Shown piece after piece: positions 9,594 through 18,885 of a stretch of 64,000 bases of DNA; position 1 is the first letter of the stretch; each line of letters begins with the position of its first letter. The stretch lies in NCBI GenBank assembly GCA_016713305.1, contig JADJPK010000004.1, positions 496,001 through 560,000 on the forward strand. Reading direction: 5' to 3'. The translations under genes and the position numbers were made by a program. The stretch is from Betaproteobacteria bacterium. GTDB lineage: Bacteria; Pseudomonadota; Gammaproteobacteria; Burkholderiales; Ga0077523. The notes below the pieces were generated by a model. The model searched no databases, was not told where the DNA came from, and saw nothing but the letters and a program-made list of their open reading frames with translations.

Positions 9594-10682
9594 ATGAAGC
9601 CCGATGCTCTCCAAGGGCTCGATCTTCTGTCGACAGCAGTCTTGCTGCTGGACAGTCATCTGCGCGTCACGCACCTCAATCCGGCCGCCGAGAATCTTTT
9701 CCGGGCAAGTCGCAAGAGCATGGTGGGCCAGCCGCTCCGCGAGGCTTTCGCAGAATCACAGGCGCTGGAGACCGCGGTGGAGACGGCACGACGGGATCGA
9801 TCAAGCTTCACCCAGCACGACCTTACGCTCACTGCAGCCAACGCGAGCGTTCCACAGAAGCAGGTCCTGACGTGCACGGTGACACCTTACGAGCTGCCGG
9901 AATGCAACGGAGTGCTGATCGAACTCGCTCCTGCCCAGCAGCAACTGCGAATCGCTCGCGAGGAGCGGTTGCTGGATCAGACTCAGGCCAACCGCGAACT
10001 CGTCCGCAATCTGGCACATGAGATCAAGAACCCGCTCGGCGCGCTTCGTGGCGCAGCGCAACTGCTGGAGCGGGAACTGGAGCAGCCGGAACAGCGCGAA
10101 TACACGCAGGTGATCATGATGGAAGCCGACCGGCTCCAATCGTTGATGGACCGGATGCTGACACCGCACCGCCTGCCCAAGCTCGTTCAGCTCAACATCC
10201 ACGAAGTCACGGAACATGTCCGCAGCCTGATTGCAGCGGAATTTCCCGGGGTCTCGATCGAGCGGGACTACGACACGAGCCTCCCTTTCGTCATCGGCGA
10301 TCGTGAACAACTGATCCAGGCGGTGCTCAACATCGCTCGCAATGCCGCACAGGCCATGAAGGGTCACGGCACCATCATGTTCCGTACTCGAGTGACCCGG
10401 CGCATCACGCTGGCAAAGAAGCACTACAGGCTGGCGATCTGCCTCGACGTGATCGACAACGGTCCGGGCATACCGGAGCAGATCAAGGATCGCGTGTTCT
10501 TTCCGCTGGTCTCGGGTCGTGACGGTGGTACCGGCCTCGGGCTCACCATCGCGCAGACGTTCGTGCACCAGCACCATGGACTCATCGAAGTCGACAGCCA
10601 GCCTGGCCGTACCTGTTTCACGCTTCTGTTGCCGCTCACGGAAACGCTCGTGAATTCCGGCGATGAAAAACCGCAACGCTAG
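9594..10682 (+). CDS. ntrB: Nitrogen regulation sensor histidine kinase NtrB
   Basis: Cytoplasmic kinase/phosphatase that responds to PII and phosphorylates NtrC. An N-terminal PAS domain (starting GLDLLSTAVLLLDSHLRV) precedes the dimerisation box NLAHEIKNPLGALRGAA with phospho-accepting His142. The ATPase motifs follow: N box NIARNAAQAM, G1 DNGPGIPE and G2 GGTGLGLTIAQ. There is no membrane segment, as expected for NtrB. The ATG at 9594 has GGAG nine bases upstream; the alternative ATG at 9573 has GAGGG only two bases away. ntrC begins ten bases after the stop, so the two form an operon. Confidence 0.95.
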   Translation: MKPDALQGLDLLSTAVLLLDSHLRVTHLNPAAENLFRASRKSMVGQPLREAFAESQALETAVETARRDRSSFTQHDLTLTAANASVPQKQVLTCTVTPYELPECNGVLIELAPAQQQLRIAREERLLDQTQANRELVRNLAHEIKNPLGALRGAAQLLERELEQPEQREYTQVIMMEADRLQSLMDRMLTPHRLPKLVQLNIHEVTEHVRSLIAAEFPGVSIERDYDTSLPFVIGDREQLIQAVLNIARNAAQAMKGHGTIMFRTRVTRRITLAKKHYRLAICLDVIDNGPGIPEQIKDRVFFPLVSGRDGGTGLGLTIAQTFVHQHHGLIEVDSQPGRTCFTLLLPLTETLVNSGDEKPQR

Positions 10683-10692
10683 ACCCTGAACC

Positions 10693-12099
10693 ATGAGACC
10701 TGTCTGGATCATCGACGACGACCGCTCGATTCGGTGGGTATTCGAGAAAGCGCTCACGCGCGAGGATATCCCGTTCAAGACCTTCTCCAGCGCTCCCGAG
10801 GCACTGTCCGCGCTTTCCAGCGCGCCGCCCCAGGTGGTCGTGAGCGACATCCGCATGCCGGGCGGCTCGGGACTGGAGCTGCTGCAGCAGATCAAGGCAC
10901 GCTTTCCCGCGCTGCCGGTGATCATCATGACCGCGTATTCCGACCTCGAAAGCGCTGTGTCGGCCTTCCAGAGCGGCGCGTTCGAGTATCTGCCAAAGCC
11001 CTTCGACGTGGACCAGGCCGTCGATCTCATCCGGCGCGCGATGACGGAAGTGTCGCAAGGCGAGGAAGTGATCGAAGCGCAGGAAGTCACCCCCGAGATC
11101 CTCGGGCAGGCCGCTTCGATGCAGGAAGTCTTCCGCGCGATCGGAAGACTCACGCAATCGCAGGCAACGGTTCTGATCAATGGCGAATCGGGCACCGGCA
11201 AGGAGTTGGTGGCGCGCGCATTGCACCGGCACAGCCCCCGCTCTTCCAAGCCATTCGTCGCAATCAACACCGCCGCGATTCCCAAGGATCTGCTGGAATC
11301 CGAACTGTTCGGCCATGAGCGCGGGGCGTTCACGGGTGCACAGACGACGCGGCGAGGCCGGTTCGAGCAGGCCGAAGGCGGGACTCTGTTCCTGGACGAG
11401 ATCGGAGACATGCCGCCAGACCTGCAGACCCGTCTGCTTCGCGTGTTATCCGATGGACAGTTCTATCGTGTCGGAGGTCACCAGCCGATCCGGGCCAATG
11501 TGCGCATCATTGCCGCCACACACCAGGATCTGGAGTTGCGAGTCAAACAGGGACTGTTCCGTGAGGATCTCTTCCATCGGCTGAACGTGATCAGGCTGAG
11601 ATTGCCGAGCCTCAGAGAGCGGCGGGAAGACGTCCCGCTGCTTGTGAAGTATTTTCTCGGCAAGAGTGCCCGGGAGCTGGGGGTGGAGCCCAAGCGGCTT
11701 ACCGATGCCGCGATGAAGTATCTGACGGCTCTCGACTGGCCGGGCAACGTCCGTCAACTCGAGAATATCTGTCATTGGGTGACCGTCATGGCTCCCGGTG
11801 TCAACGTGGACATCGCGGATCTTCCTGCGGAGATTCGGGAACGGTCGGCACGAACCACCACCGAGAGCTGGATCAACGCACTCGAACGCGAGGCCGAGAG
11901 TGCGCTGAAGCGAGGCGAGCGCAGGATCATGGACGACATGACCAAGGCCTTCGAACGAGCCCTGATCCTGAAGGCGCTCGCGCATACCGGCGGACGCCGG
12001 ATCGAAGCCGCAAATTTGCTCGGCCTCGGAAGAAACACCCTTACGCGCAAGATACAGGAACTCGGCATCGACGAGCGGGCGCACCCGGACGCGGCCTGA
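10693..12099 (+). CDS. ntrC: Nitrogen regulation response regulator NtrC
   Basis: Sigma-54-dependent activator, 468 residues. The receiver domain has acidic residues 8-10 and phospho-acceptor Asp52 in VVSDIRMPGGSG. The AAA+ domain has Walker A GESGTGKE (164-171), the sigma-54-contacting GAFTGA loop (211-216) and Walker B GGTLFLDEIGDMP. The C-terminus is a Fis-type helix-turn-helix, LGRNTLTRKIQELG. Operators matching NtrC lie upstream of glnA in this window, so the target and its regulator are both present. Cotranscribed with ntrB. Confidence 0.97.
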   Translation: MRPVWIIDDDRSIRWVFEKALTREDIPFKTFSSAPEALSALSSAPPQVVVSDIRMPGGSGLELLQQIKARFPALPVIIMTAYSDLESAVSAFQSGAFEYLPKPFDVDQAVDLIRRAMTEVSQGEEVIEAQEVTPEILGQAASMQEVFRAIGRLTQSQATVLINGESGTGKELVARALHRHSPRSSKPFVAINTAAIPKDLLESELFGHERGAFTGAQTTRRGRFEQAEGGTLFLDEIGDMPPDLQTRLLRVLSDGQFYRVGGHQPIRANVRIIAATHQDLELRVKQGLFREDLFHRLNVIRLRLPSLRERREDVPLLVKYFLGKSARELGVEPKRLTDAAMKYLTALDWPGNVRQLENICHWVTVMAPGVNVDIADLPAEIRERSARTTTESWINALEREAESALKRGERRIMDDMTKAFERALILKALAHTGGRRIEAANLLGLGRNTLTRKIQELGIDERAHPDAA

Positions 12100-12123
12100 G
12101 ACATCCTCGATCCGGTCTTCGCA

Positions 12124-12142
12124 CCGCCCCAACGTCGGGCGG
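12124..12142. terminator. Hairpin between convergent ntrC and exonuclease III genes
   Basis: CCGCCC (12124-12129) and GGGCGG (12137-12142) with a 7-base loop lie in the 47-base gap between two convergent genes. There is no T tract, so function as a terminator is only suggested by position. Confidence 0.3.
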
Positions 12143-12146
12143 ATGG

Positions 12147-12917
12147 TCAGCCGACCGCCAGCTCGGCGATGACGGGCGCGTGATCGGAGGGACGTTCCAG
12201 GGCGCGCATGGCCGCGTCGATCCGGCACGATGTGCAGGCGGGTGCGAGGGCTTCCGAAAGAAGAATGTGGTCGATCCTCAAACCCATCTTCCGTCTGAAC
12301 GCATTCATCCGGTAGTCCCACCAGCTGAAGGATCCGGATGGTTGCTCGAACAACCGGAAGCCGTCTTTGAAGCCTTCGCCGAGCAGTGAACGGAATGCGA
12401 CCCTTTCCGGTTCGCTCACCAGGACCTGCCCTTCCCAGGCCTTTGGATCGTGCACATCTTCATCAGCCGGCGCGACGTTGTAGTCGCCAAGCACGGCCAT
12501 CCGCGAATGGACGGGTAGCTCCGACCGCAACCATGCGCGAAAGGCCTCGAACCACCGGAGCTTGTACTGGTACTTGTCGGAGTCGACACTCTGGCCGTTC
12601 GGAACGTAGGCGCAGACAATTCTGACTCCGTCGAACGTTGCACTGAGCACCCGTCGTTGTTCGTCATCGAAGCCTGGAATCCCCTCCACGACGTCCACGG
12701 CATCCTGCCTGGACAGGATCGCCACGCCGTTGTACGTGCGCTGACCAGAATAGACGGCACGATAACCGGCGACCGCCAGTTCAGCCTGGGGAAACGAGGC
12801 GTTCTCCGTCTTTGTTTCCTGGAGGCAGACCACATCCGGATGCTCGCGCGACAGCCATTCGAGCAGGTGACCAAGCCGGACCTTGAGCGAGTTGACGTTC
12901 CACGTGGCGATCTTCAT
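12147..12917 (-). CDS. xth: Exodeoxyribonuclease III
   Basis: Apurinic/apyrimidinic endonuclease and 3' exonuclease for base-excision repair, 256 residues. The ATG at 12917 opens on the family start MKIATWNVNSLKVRL. The metal/catalytic residues are visible in CLQETKTE, GDYNVAPADEDVHDP, RIDHILLS and the terminal SDHAPV histidine. Longer in-frame extensions upstream would overlap the neighbouring gene and are not supported. A minus-strand gene with DUF4124/glutaredoxin features lies 10 bases upstream, so the two may be cotranscribed. Confidence 0.95.
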   Translation of the reverse strand: MKIATWNVNSLKVRLGHLLEWLSREHPDVVCLQETKTENASFPQAELAVAGYRAVYSGQRTYNGVAILSRQDAVDVVEGIPGFDDEQRRVLSATFDGVRIVCAYVPNGQSVDSDKYQYKLRWFEAFRAWLRSELPVHSRMAVLGDYNVAPADEDVHDPKAWEGQVLVSEPERVAFRSLLGEGFKDGFRLFEQPSGSFSWWDYRMNAFRRKMGLRIDHILLSEALAPACTSCRIDAAMRALERPSDHAPVIAELAVG

Positions 12918-12927
12918 GCAACGACGA

Positions 12928-13545
12928 TCACTTCGATGAGGCGCTCGATGCAGTGCCTTCACCCTTCGCAGGCGGTACGGTCTCCGCCGGGCCGTCCTGA
13001 TTACCCGCCGGCGGCGACTTGGGCGGCTGGGCCCCACGCGCTTGCGACTTCGATGTGGATGGCTTGGGCGGCAACAGGGATGTCCTTGGATAGTTGGCCG
13101 CATCCAGCGCTGCGTTCCATTGCCCCTCCTCCCAACCACGCGTGAGCGATCGGCCCACCATGAGCATCGGCACCTCCACTTCCTCGGATCCCGTGAGCTT
13201 CTTCACTTCAGCCTGAACCTCGGCCGTCCGCGCATTCTTCTCCGTGAAGGGCACACCGCGACTCTCGAGAAACTTGCGGGCGCTCGTGCAGGCGTCTCCG
13301 CAGTCCGCCGTGAAAAGGGTCACGGGAAATGCGCGGACTGCACGCTGCAGCGCATACGGAAGGGGCCCGCTGCCTGCCTTGTCTCCCAATTTCTTCTCCT
13401 CCACGCTGCGTGCGGACGTGGGCGGGGGCTTGTCGGTATAGAAGACCTGCCCTGAAGCATCTGTCCAACGATAGAGCTTCTGCTGGGCCGCGACCGGAAC
13501 CAGCGGCAACATCAACGCAACCGCAACGCAAATCGCCTTGATCAT
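12928..13545 (-). CDS. DUF4124 and glutaredoxin-like exported protein
   Basis: A 205-residue envelope protein. Signal peptide about residues 1-20 (ending VPVAA), DUF4124 segment KLYRWTDASGQVFYTDKPP (23-41), then a glutaredoxin-like domain from about residue 74. The usual CxxC is replaced by C82-GDA-C86, a CxxxC spacing, while the later family landmark VEVPMLMVG (the cis-proline region) is kept. The C-terminal 45 residues are proline/serine-rich and probably disordered. A redox role in the periplasm is likely but the substrate is unknown. It lies just upstream of xth. Confidence 0.8.
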   Translation of the reverse strand: MIKAICVAVALMLPLVPVAAQQKLYRWTDASGQVFYTDKPPPTSARSVEEKKLGDKAGSGPLPYALQRAVRAFPVTLFTADCGDACTSARKFLESRGVPFTEKNARTAEVQAEVKKLTGSEEVEVPMLMVGRSLTRGWEEGQWNAALDAANYPRTSLLPPKPSTSKSQARGAQPPKSPPAGNQDGPAETVPPAKGEGTASSASSK

Positions 13546-13578
13546 CGAGTCACTCTCCCTATGCCCGCCGGAGCGCGG

Positions 13579-15610
13579 TCAGGCCGCGACCATGCCATTG
13601 TGCCTGAGCAGCGCGTCGATCGTCGGTTCCCGCCCGCGGAATGCCACGAACGATTCCATCGCTGGTCTGCTGCCGCCCACACCCAGGATCTCCTGCCAGA
13701 ACCGACGGCCGGTGTTCTCGTCGAGAACGCCCCTTTCCTCGAACAGGGAATAGGCATCTGCCGAGAGAACCTCCGCCCACTTGTAGCTGTAGTAGCCCGC
13801 CGCATACCCTCCAGCGAAAATGTGCGAGAAGCTGTTCTGGAAACGGTTGAATGGCGGGGGCTGCACGACAGCGACCTCCGACCGGATCCTGTCCAGCAGC
13901 GCGCGGACCGTTGCCGTGCCTGCGGGATCGAAGACATGATGAAGTTCCATGTCGAACAGGGCGAACTCGATCTGCCTCATCGTCTGCATGCCGCTCTGGA
14001 AGTTCTTCGCGGCCAGCATCTTGTCGAACAGCGCTCGCGGCAGCGGCTCGCCGGAAGTGCAATGCGCCGTCATGTGTTGCAGCACTTCCCACTCCCAGCA
14101 GAAATTCTCCATGAACTGGCTGGGCAGTTCGACGGCGTCCCATTCGACTCCGTTGATGCCGGAGACGGCCAACTCGTCGACACGCGTGAGCAGATGGTGA
14201 AGACCGTGGCCGAACTCGTGAAAGAGCGTGATTACCTCGTCGTGCGTGAACAGGGCTGGCTTCCCTTCGACGGGGCCGGAGAAGTTGCAGTTCAGATAGG
14301 CCACCGGCGTCTGCGTGCCCCCCACGATGCTGCGACGGGTGATGGCGTCGTCCATCCAAGCCCCACCGCGCTTGCTGGCTCGCGCATACAGATCGAGATA
14401 GAAGTGCCCGACGATCCGGCCATCCGTCGTCGATATCCGGTAGAAGTGCACGTCGGGGTGCCAGAGCGGCGCCTTGTCGGGAGCGATTTCCAGGCCGTAG
14501 AGAGACCGGACAACGCGGAACATGCCCTCTATCACGCGGGCCTCGGGGGAAGTACTGCTTCACTTCCTGCTCGGAGAACGCGTACCGCTCGACTCTCAGC
14601 TTCTCGGATATCCACGCGACGTCCCATGCTTGCAGGTCCTTCAATCCGAGACGTTCGGACGCGAAGGTGCGCAGGTCCGCGAAGTCTCCCTCCGCGAACG
14701 GTCGCGCGCGACGCGCCAGATCACGCAGGAACTCGAGCACCTGATCCGGAGAACGCGCCATCTTGGGGACCAGCGAGACCTCGGCGAATGTACGGTAACC
14801 GAGCAACTCGGCTTCCTCGCGCCGGAGACGCAGGATCGCGTCGATCACCCCGGAATTGTCGAAACGCGGATCACCGAGTTCCGACGCGCGCGTCGTGTAG
14901 GCGCGATACATCCTTTCCCGCAGGGGCCGGTGCTCGGCGTACTGCATGACCGGGAGATACGAGGGCATGTGAAGCGTGAACTTCCAACCGCTGCGCCCCT
15001 CGCTTCTGGCCGCAGCGCTGGCTGCCTGGAGAACGTCCTCGGGAATGCCCGCCACCTCTTCATTGCTTTGGACGAGGATTGCGAAGGCGTTCGTGGCATC
15101 GAGCACGTTGTCGCTGAATCGGGAAGAAAGCTCGGCCAGCCGTTCGGCCAGAGCCTTGAACCGGGGCTTCTCGGCCTCGGACAGCTCTGCGCCGCCGAGG
15201 CGAAAATCCCTCAGTCTGTTGTCGACGATCCGACGCCTTGCCGGATCGAGATTCGCGAAGGCGCCTGAATCGCGAAGCGCCTTGTATTTCCGATACAGCC
15301 CTTCGTGCTGGGCCAGTTCGGTGCCGTACTTCGAAATCTTGGGAAGATTGGAGTTGTAGGCCTCGCGAAGCGCCGGGCTGTTCATGACTGCGTTCATGTG
15401 GGCAACCTGGCCCCAGGCCCGATAGAGGCGTTCGTTGGCGTCTTCCAGAGGTTGCACGAACGTCTGCCAATCCACACCGGAACCTTCCCCCGCAAGGCGC
15501 TCCACGAGGCTGCGGTTCTCCGTCAGCAGTTGGTCTATCGCCGGTGTCACGAACTCCGGCTTGAACTCGGCGAAGCGAGGCAGCCCGGAAAAATCGAGTA
15601 GTGGATTCAT
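13579..15610 (-). CDS. prlC: Oligopeptidase A (reading frame interrupted)
   Basis: M3-family zinc metallopeptidase that degrades oligopeptides and cleaved signal peptides in the cytoplasm. The N-terminal part starts MNPLLDFSGLPRFAEFKPE at 15610 and reads to about 14550. The catalytic part, with LFHEFGHGLHH and the downstream ligands, continues in another frame to 13579. Removing one base from the run of five G at 14545-14549 (plus strand) joins ...VKQYFP to EARVIEGMFRV... and gives an intact protein of 676 residues, the normal length. As written, translation would run past the break into unrelated residues and lose the active site. An error in the homopolymer is more likely than a real null allele. 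Confidence 0.88.
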
Positions 15611-15700
15611 GAGTCGAAAACCGTTTCGTTTAGATGCGATCCGAACGGATGCAACGGATCCTCGGCCGGCGGGTCAGCCCATCGGTGGCCCCCGGGAAAT

Positions 15701-16969
15701 TCAACGTTCGAAGACCACCGAACCTGCGACGAGGCAGTAACGCACCTGGCCACGGACTTCGGTTCCCGCGAACGGCGTGTTCTTGCCTTTGCTCAGCAGT
15801 ACTGCAGCATCCACGCGCCACCAATGGTCCGGATCGAATATACAGACGTCCGCGCGAGCGCCCGGTTCCATCCGGGGCACGGGCAACCCGAGAATGCGGG
15901 CCGGTCCCACGGTCACGACAGACAGAAGCTTTGAAAGACTCGTGGGCTGCGATCTCATTATCGTCAGAGGAAGCAAGGTCTCGAGGCCCGTGGCTCCGGG
16001 TTCCGCCTCCGCGAAGGGTACGGTCTTGCCGTCTTCATCCACGGGACAATGGTCCGAACAGACAGCATCTATGGTTCCGTCCGCCAGTCCCGCAAGCAAG
16101 GCATCACGGTCCCGCTGCGCACGCAATGGAGGAGAGAGTCTGCAGTTGGAGTCGAAGTACCCGATGTCGATCTCGGACAGATGAATGTGCGCTGCCGAAA
16201 CGTCGCAGGTCACGGAAACACCGGACGCCTTCGCCTGCCGGATCATCGCGACGCTGTCGGCGGACGAAAGCCGGCAAAGGTGCAGGCGCGCCCCGGTCTC
16301 CTTGCTCATGAGCAACAGGGCGGACACCGCCAGCGTTTCGGCCAATGCTGGAATTCCGGGCAATCCGAGACGAGTGGAGATCATCCCTTCATGGGCCACG
16401 CCCAGCCTGGCCAGAGCACCGTCCTGCGGTCTCAGCCACACGGAAAGTCCGAAGGTGGCGGCGTACTGCATGGCCCGGAGCATCACCGCGTGATCCCCCA
16501 GGGATCGATCGCCCTGGGAGAATCCGACGCATCCCGCGCTGGCCAGTTCAGCCAGTTCAGCCAGTCGTTCGCCGCGCAGTCCCGCTGTCAATGCCCCGAG
16601 GGGGAGTACCCGTGCCAAACCAATGGCTTGAGCCCGCCGGGCGAGCATTTCAACCAGGCCGGGTTCGTCCAGAGGAGGGTCCATGTCGGGAGGGCAGCAC
16701 ACAGCCGTGATCCCTCCCGCGGCCGCTGCGGCAAGCTCGCTTTCCAGACTCGCGCGATGTTCGAAGCCCGGCTCCCGGAACCTTACCGCCAGATCGACGA
16801 GTCCCGGGCAGACTGCAAGACCGCGTGCATCAATGCTGCGGTCAGGAACGAATCCCGCGGGCGCAGCACCTACCGCGGCAATGAGACCGTCGGCCAGATG
16901 CAGGTCCGAGGTGGACTCGCGGCCGCTCGATGGATCCAGGAGAAGGCCGCCACTGATCGTGATGCGCAT
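15701..16969 (-). CDS. pyrX: Inactive dihydroorotase-like subunit (PyrC')
   Basis: A 422-residue amidohydrolase-fold protein related to dihydroorotase. In active enzymes the first metal site reads DxHxHxR; here it is D59-L-A61-V-R63-F-R65, with both histidines lost, and other active-site loops are altered too (SDHCPV instead of SDHAPH). In pseudomonads a similar non-catalytic protein assembles with aspartate transcarbamoylase and is needed for its activity. Position supports the same role: the ATG lies three bases after the pyrB stop. A functional pyrC must lie elsewhere. The symbol follows usage for such pseudo-dihydroorotases. Confidence 0.88.
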   Translation of the reverse strand: MRITISGGLLLDPSSGRESTSDLHLADGLIAAVGAAPAGFVPDRSIDARGLAVCPGLVDLAVRFREPGFEHRASLESELAAAAAGGITAVCCPPDMDPPLDEPGLVEMLARRAQAIGLARVLPLGALTAGLRGERLAELAELASAGCVGFSQGDRSLGDHAVMLRAMQYAATFGLSVWLRPQDGALARLGVAHEGMISTRLGLPGIPALAETLAVSALLLMSKETGARLHLCRLSSADSVAMIRQAKASGVSVTCDVSAAHIHLSEIDIGYFDSNCRLSPPLRAQRDRDALLAGLADGTIDAVCSDHCPVDEDGKTVPFAEAEPGATGLETLLPLTIMRSQPTSLSKLLSVVTVGPARILGLPVPRMEPGARADVCIFDPDHWWRVDAAVLLSKGKNTPFAGTEVRGQVRYCLVAGSVVFER

Positions 16970-16972
16970 CGT

Positions 16973-17926
16973 CTAACCGTTTCCCGCAAGAATGGCCATG
17001 ACGGCCATGCGAACCGCAATACCGAACGTGACCTGGGGCAGGATCACGGATTGAGGCCCGTCCGCCACGCTCGAGTCGATCTCCACACCCCGGTTCATGG
17101 GCCCGGGATGCATCACGATGGCGTCGGATTCCGCCAGGGCGAGCCGCTCCGCAGTGAGTCCGTACGTCTTGAAATACTCAGAGGCTGACGGCAGCAAGGC
17201 TCCGTTCATCCGCTCATTCTGCAGCCGGAGCATCATCACCACATCCACACCGCGCAGCCCCTCGTCCATGTCGTGATACGGCCGGACTCCCAGTTTCTCG
17301 ACTTCAGGAGGCATGAGCGTCCTCGGTGCAATCACGCGGACTTCGGGCACGCCCAGCGTGGTTAGCGCATGGATCTCGGACCGCGCAACGCGGGAATGCA
17401 GAAGGTCACCCACGATGGCAACGCGGAGGTTCGAGAAATCGTTCTTGAAATGCCGGATGGTGTAAACGTCCAGAAGGCCCTGGGTCGGATGCGCATGCCG
17501 GCCGTCACCCGCATTGATGACGTGGATCTCGGGTGCGACATGACGGGCGATGAGGTAAGGCGCACCACTGGAGGCATGCCTGACGACGAACATGTCGGCA
17601 TGCATGGCCGAGAGATTGGCCACAGTGTCGAGGAGCGTCTCGCCCTTCGTCTGGGAGGACGTTGCGATGTTCAGATTGACGACGTCGGCCGATAGTCGCT
17701 TGGCGGCGATCTCGAAGGTCGTCCGGGTCCGCGTGGAGGGCTCGAAGAACAGATTGAACACCGACTTTCCGCGCAGCAACGGCACTTTCTTTATCTCGCG
17801 CTCCGCGACAGAGACGAACGAACGCGCCGTGTCGAGGATCTGCAGCAGGACACCACGAGGCAAGCCCTCGATGGACAGCAGGTGGCGCAATTCGCCATTG
17901 CGCCCCAGTTGCGGACTAGCGAGCAT
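16973..17926 (-). CDS. pyrB: Aspartate carbamoyltransferase catalytic subunit
   Basis: Condenses carbamoyl phosphate with aspartate in pyrimidine synthesis. The 317-residue product has the carbamoyl-phosphate loop FEPSTRTRTTFE (61-72), the SQTKGET loop, HPTQGLLD and MHPGPMNRGVE. The ATG at 17926 lies inside the end of pyrR (11-base overlap), and the pseudo-dihydroorotase follows immediately, so the three are translated as a unit. No pyrI is present, as expected for this class of enzyme with a PyrC' partner. Confidence 0.97.
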   Translation of the reverse strand: MLASPQLGRNGELRHLLSIEGLPRGVLLQILDTARSFVSVAEREIKKVPLLRGKSVFNLFFEPSTRTRTTFEIAAKRLSADVVNLNIATSSQTKGETLLDTVANLSAMHADMFVVRHASSGAPYLIARHVAPEIHVINAGDGRHAHPTQGLLDVYTIRHFKNDFSNLRVAIVGDLLHSRVARSEIHALTTLGVPEVRVIAPRTLMPPEVEKLGVRPYHDMDEGLRGVDVVMMLRLQNERMNGALLPSASEYFKTYGLTAERLALAESDAIVMHPGPMNRGVEIDSSVADGPQSVILPQVTFGIAVRMAVMAILAGNG

Positions 17927-18425
17927 CCGTCGATTCCTCCAGCGTGAGTGCGAGACGCCCGTTGGATGTCTTGGCGAGAACGACCATGGGCGTGTGGGGG
18001 GGCAGTTCCAGCACCCCTCCGACGAACTGAGCGCAAATGGGAAGTTGACGGCCGCCACGGTCCAGCAGCGCTGCCAGCCGAACGCAGCCCGGCCTGCCGT
18101 AGTCGAACAGGAGATTGAGTGCAGCGCGGGCCGTCCGGCCCGTGTAGAGAATATCGTCCACCAGGATGATGTCCCGGCCTTCCACGTCGAATGCGAGCTT
18201 CGAAGCCTGGATGCCGGGTTTCAGACCTCTCTTGTCGAAGTCGTCCCGATAGAACGCAATGTCGAGCGTGCCCAGCGGCAGTCGCATGCCGAGGAGCGAA
18301 TGCAGGCGCTCGGCCACCCACACCCCCCCGGTATGGATGCCCACAAGGCCGGTTTCTTCGTCCACATGCGGGCGCAACTGGGCCGCAAGGGCTTCGAGCA
18401 GTTGTTCTGCGTCAGGCAGCTTCAT
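17916..18425 (-). CDS. pyrR: Bifunctional pyr regulator / uracil phosphoribosyltransferase
   Basis: PyrR-family phosphoribosyltransferase of 169 residues with the PRPP-binding motif IILVDDILYTGRTAR (86-100). In Gram-positive bacteria PyrR binds pyr mRNA to attenuate transcription. In proteobacteria its role is less clear and may be enzymatic or regulatory. No obvious PyrR-type anti-terminator was recognised before pyrB, which overlaps this gene. The start at 18425 overlaps the end of ruvX by 14 bases. Confidence 0.93.
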   Translation of the reverse strand: MKLPDAEQLLEALAAQLRPHVDEETGLVGIHTGGVWVAERLHSLLGMRLPLGTLDIAFYRDDFDKRGLKPGIQASKLAFDVEGRDIILVDDILYTGRTARAALNLLFDYGRPGCVRLAALLDRGGRQLPICAQFVGGVLELPPHTPMVVLAKTSNGRLALTLEESTDAR

Positions 18426-18885
18426 TTCGTGACTCGAGGAATGCTTGCAGGATGTGCTGGGCCGCGACGGTGTCGAGGTGCCGCTTTTGCTTCATGCCCC
18501 AGATGCCGTTCTCGTTCAGCGACGAACTGGCCTGTGCGGACGTGAACGATTCGTCCTCGAAGCAGACGGGAACGCCGTGACGTTGACCGAGCGATTCCGC
18601 CCATCGCCCGATGACCTCCGCCAGCGGGTGCTTTCGGCCATCGCGGCTTTCGGGCAAACCGATGACCAGGACGACCGGGCGCCATTCGTGGACGAGCCGG
18701 TCCAACGCCCGATCCCTGGTGGCCTCATCCGTCGAGCGAACTGTCTCCAGAGGATGGGCAATGCCCAGTTCCAGTTCGGCCACCGCCACCCCGATGCGGG
18801 CGGTCCCGAAGTCGAAGCCGAGCACCGTACCCCGTGGAGGCAGCGACGGTCTGGACGTTTCCCCTCCGTTCTCCGTGGTGCGCAT
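18412..18885 (-). CDS. ruvX: Holliday-junction resolvase-like protein RuvX/YqgF
   Basis: RNase H-fold nuclease family (157 residues), implicated in pre-16S rRNA 5' processing and possibly junction resolution. Signatures are VLGFDFGTARIGVAVAE, LVIGLPESRDG, FEDESFTSAQA and the C-terminal HLDTVAAQHIL. The ATG at 18885 overlaps the algH stop by one base. algH-ruvX-pyrR-pyrB is a conserved order in betaproteobacteria. Confidence 0.94.
   Translation of the reverse strand: MRTTENGGETSRPSLPPRGTVLGFDFGTARIGVAVAELELGIAHPLETVRSTDEATRDRALDRLVHEWRPVVLVIGLPESRDGRKHPLAEVIGRWAESLGQRHGVPVCFEDESFTSAQASSSLNENGIWGMKQKRHLDTVAAQHILQAFLESRNEAA

Noticed and set aside
9801..11411. Long open frame antisense to ntrB and ntrC
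   Set aside because: A shadow of two well-conserved genes; no recognisable domain.
15639..15650. Palindrome ATCCG-AA-CGGAT between the pyr genes and prlC
   Set aside because: Short, with one-off occurrence and no promoter-like context; easily chance in this base composition.
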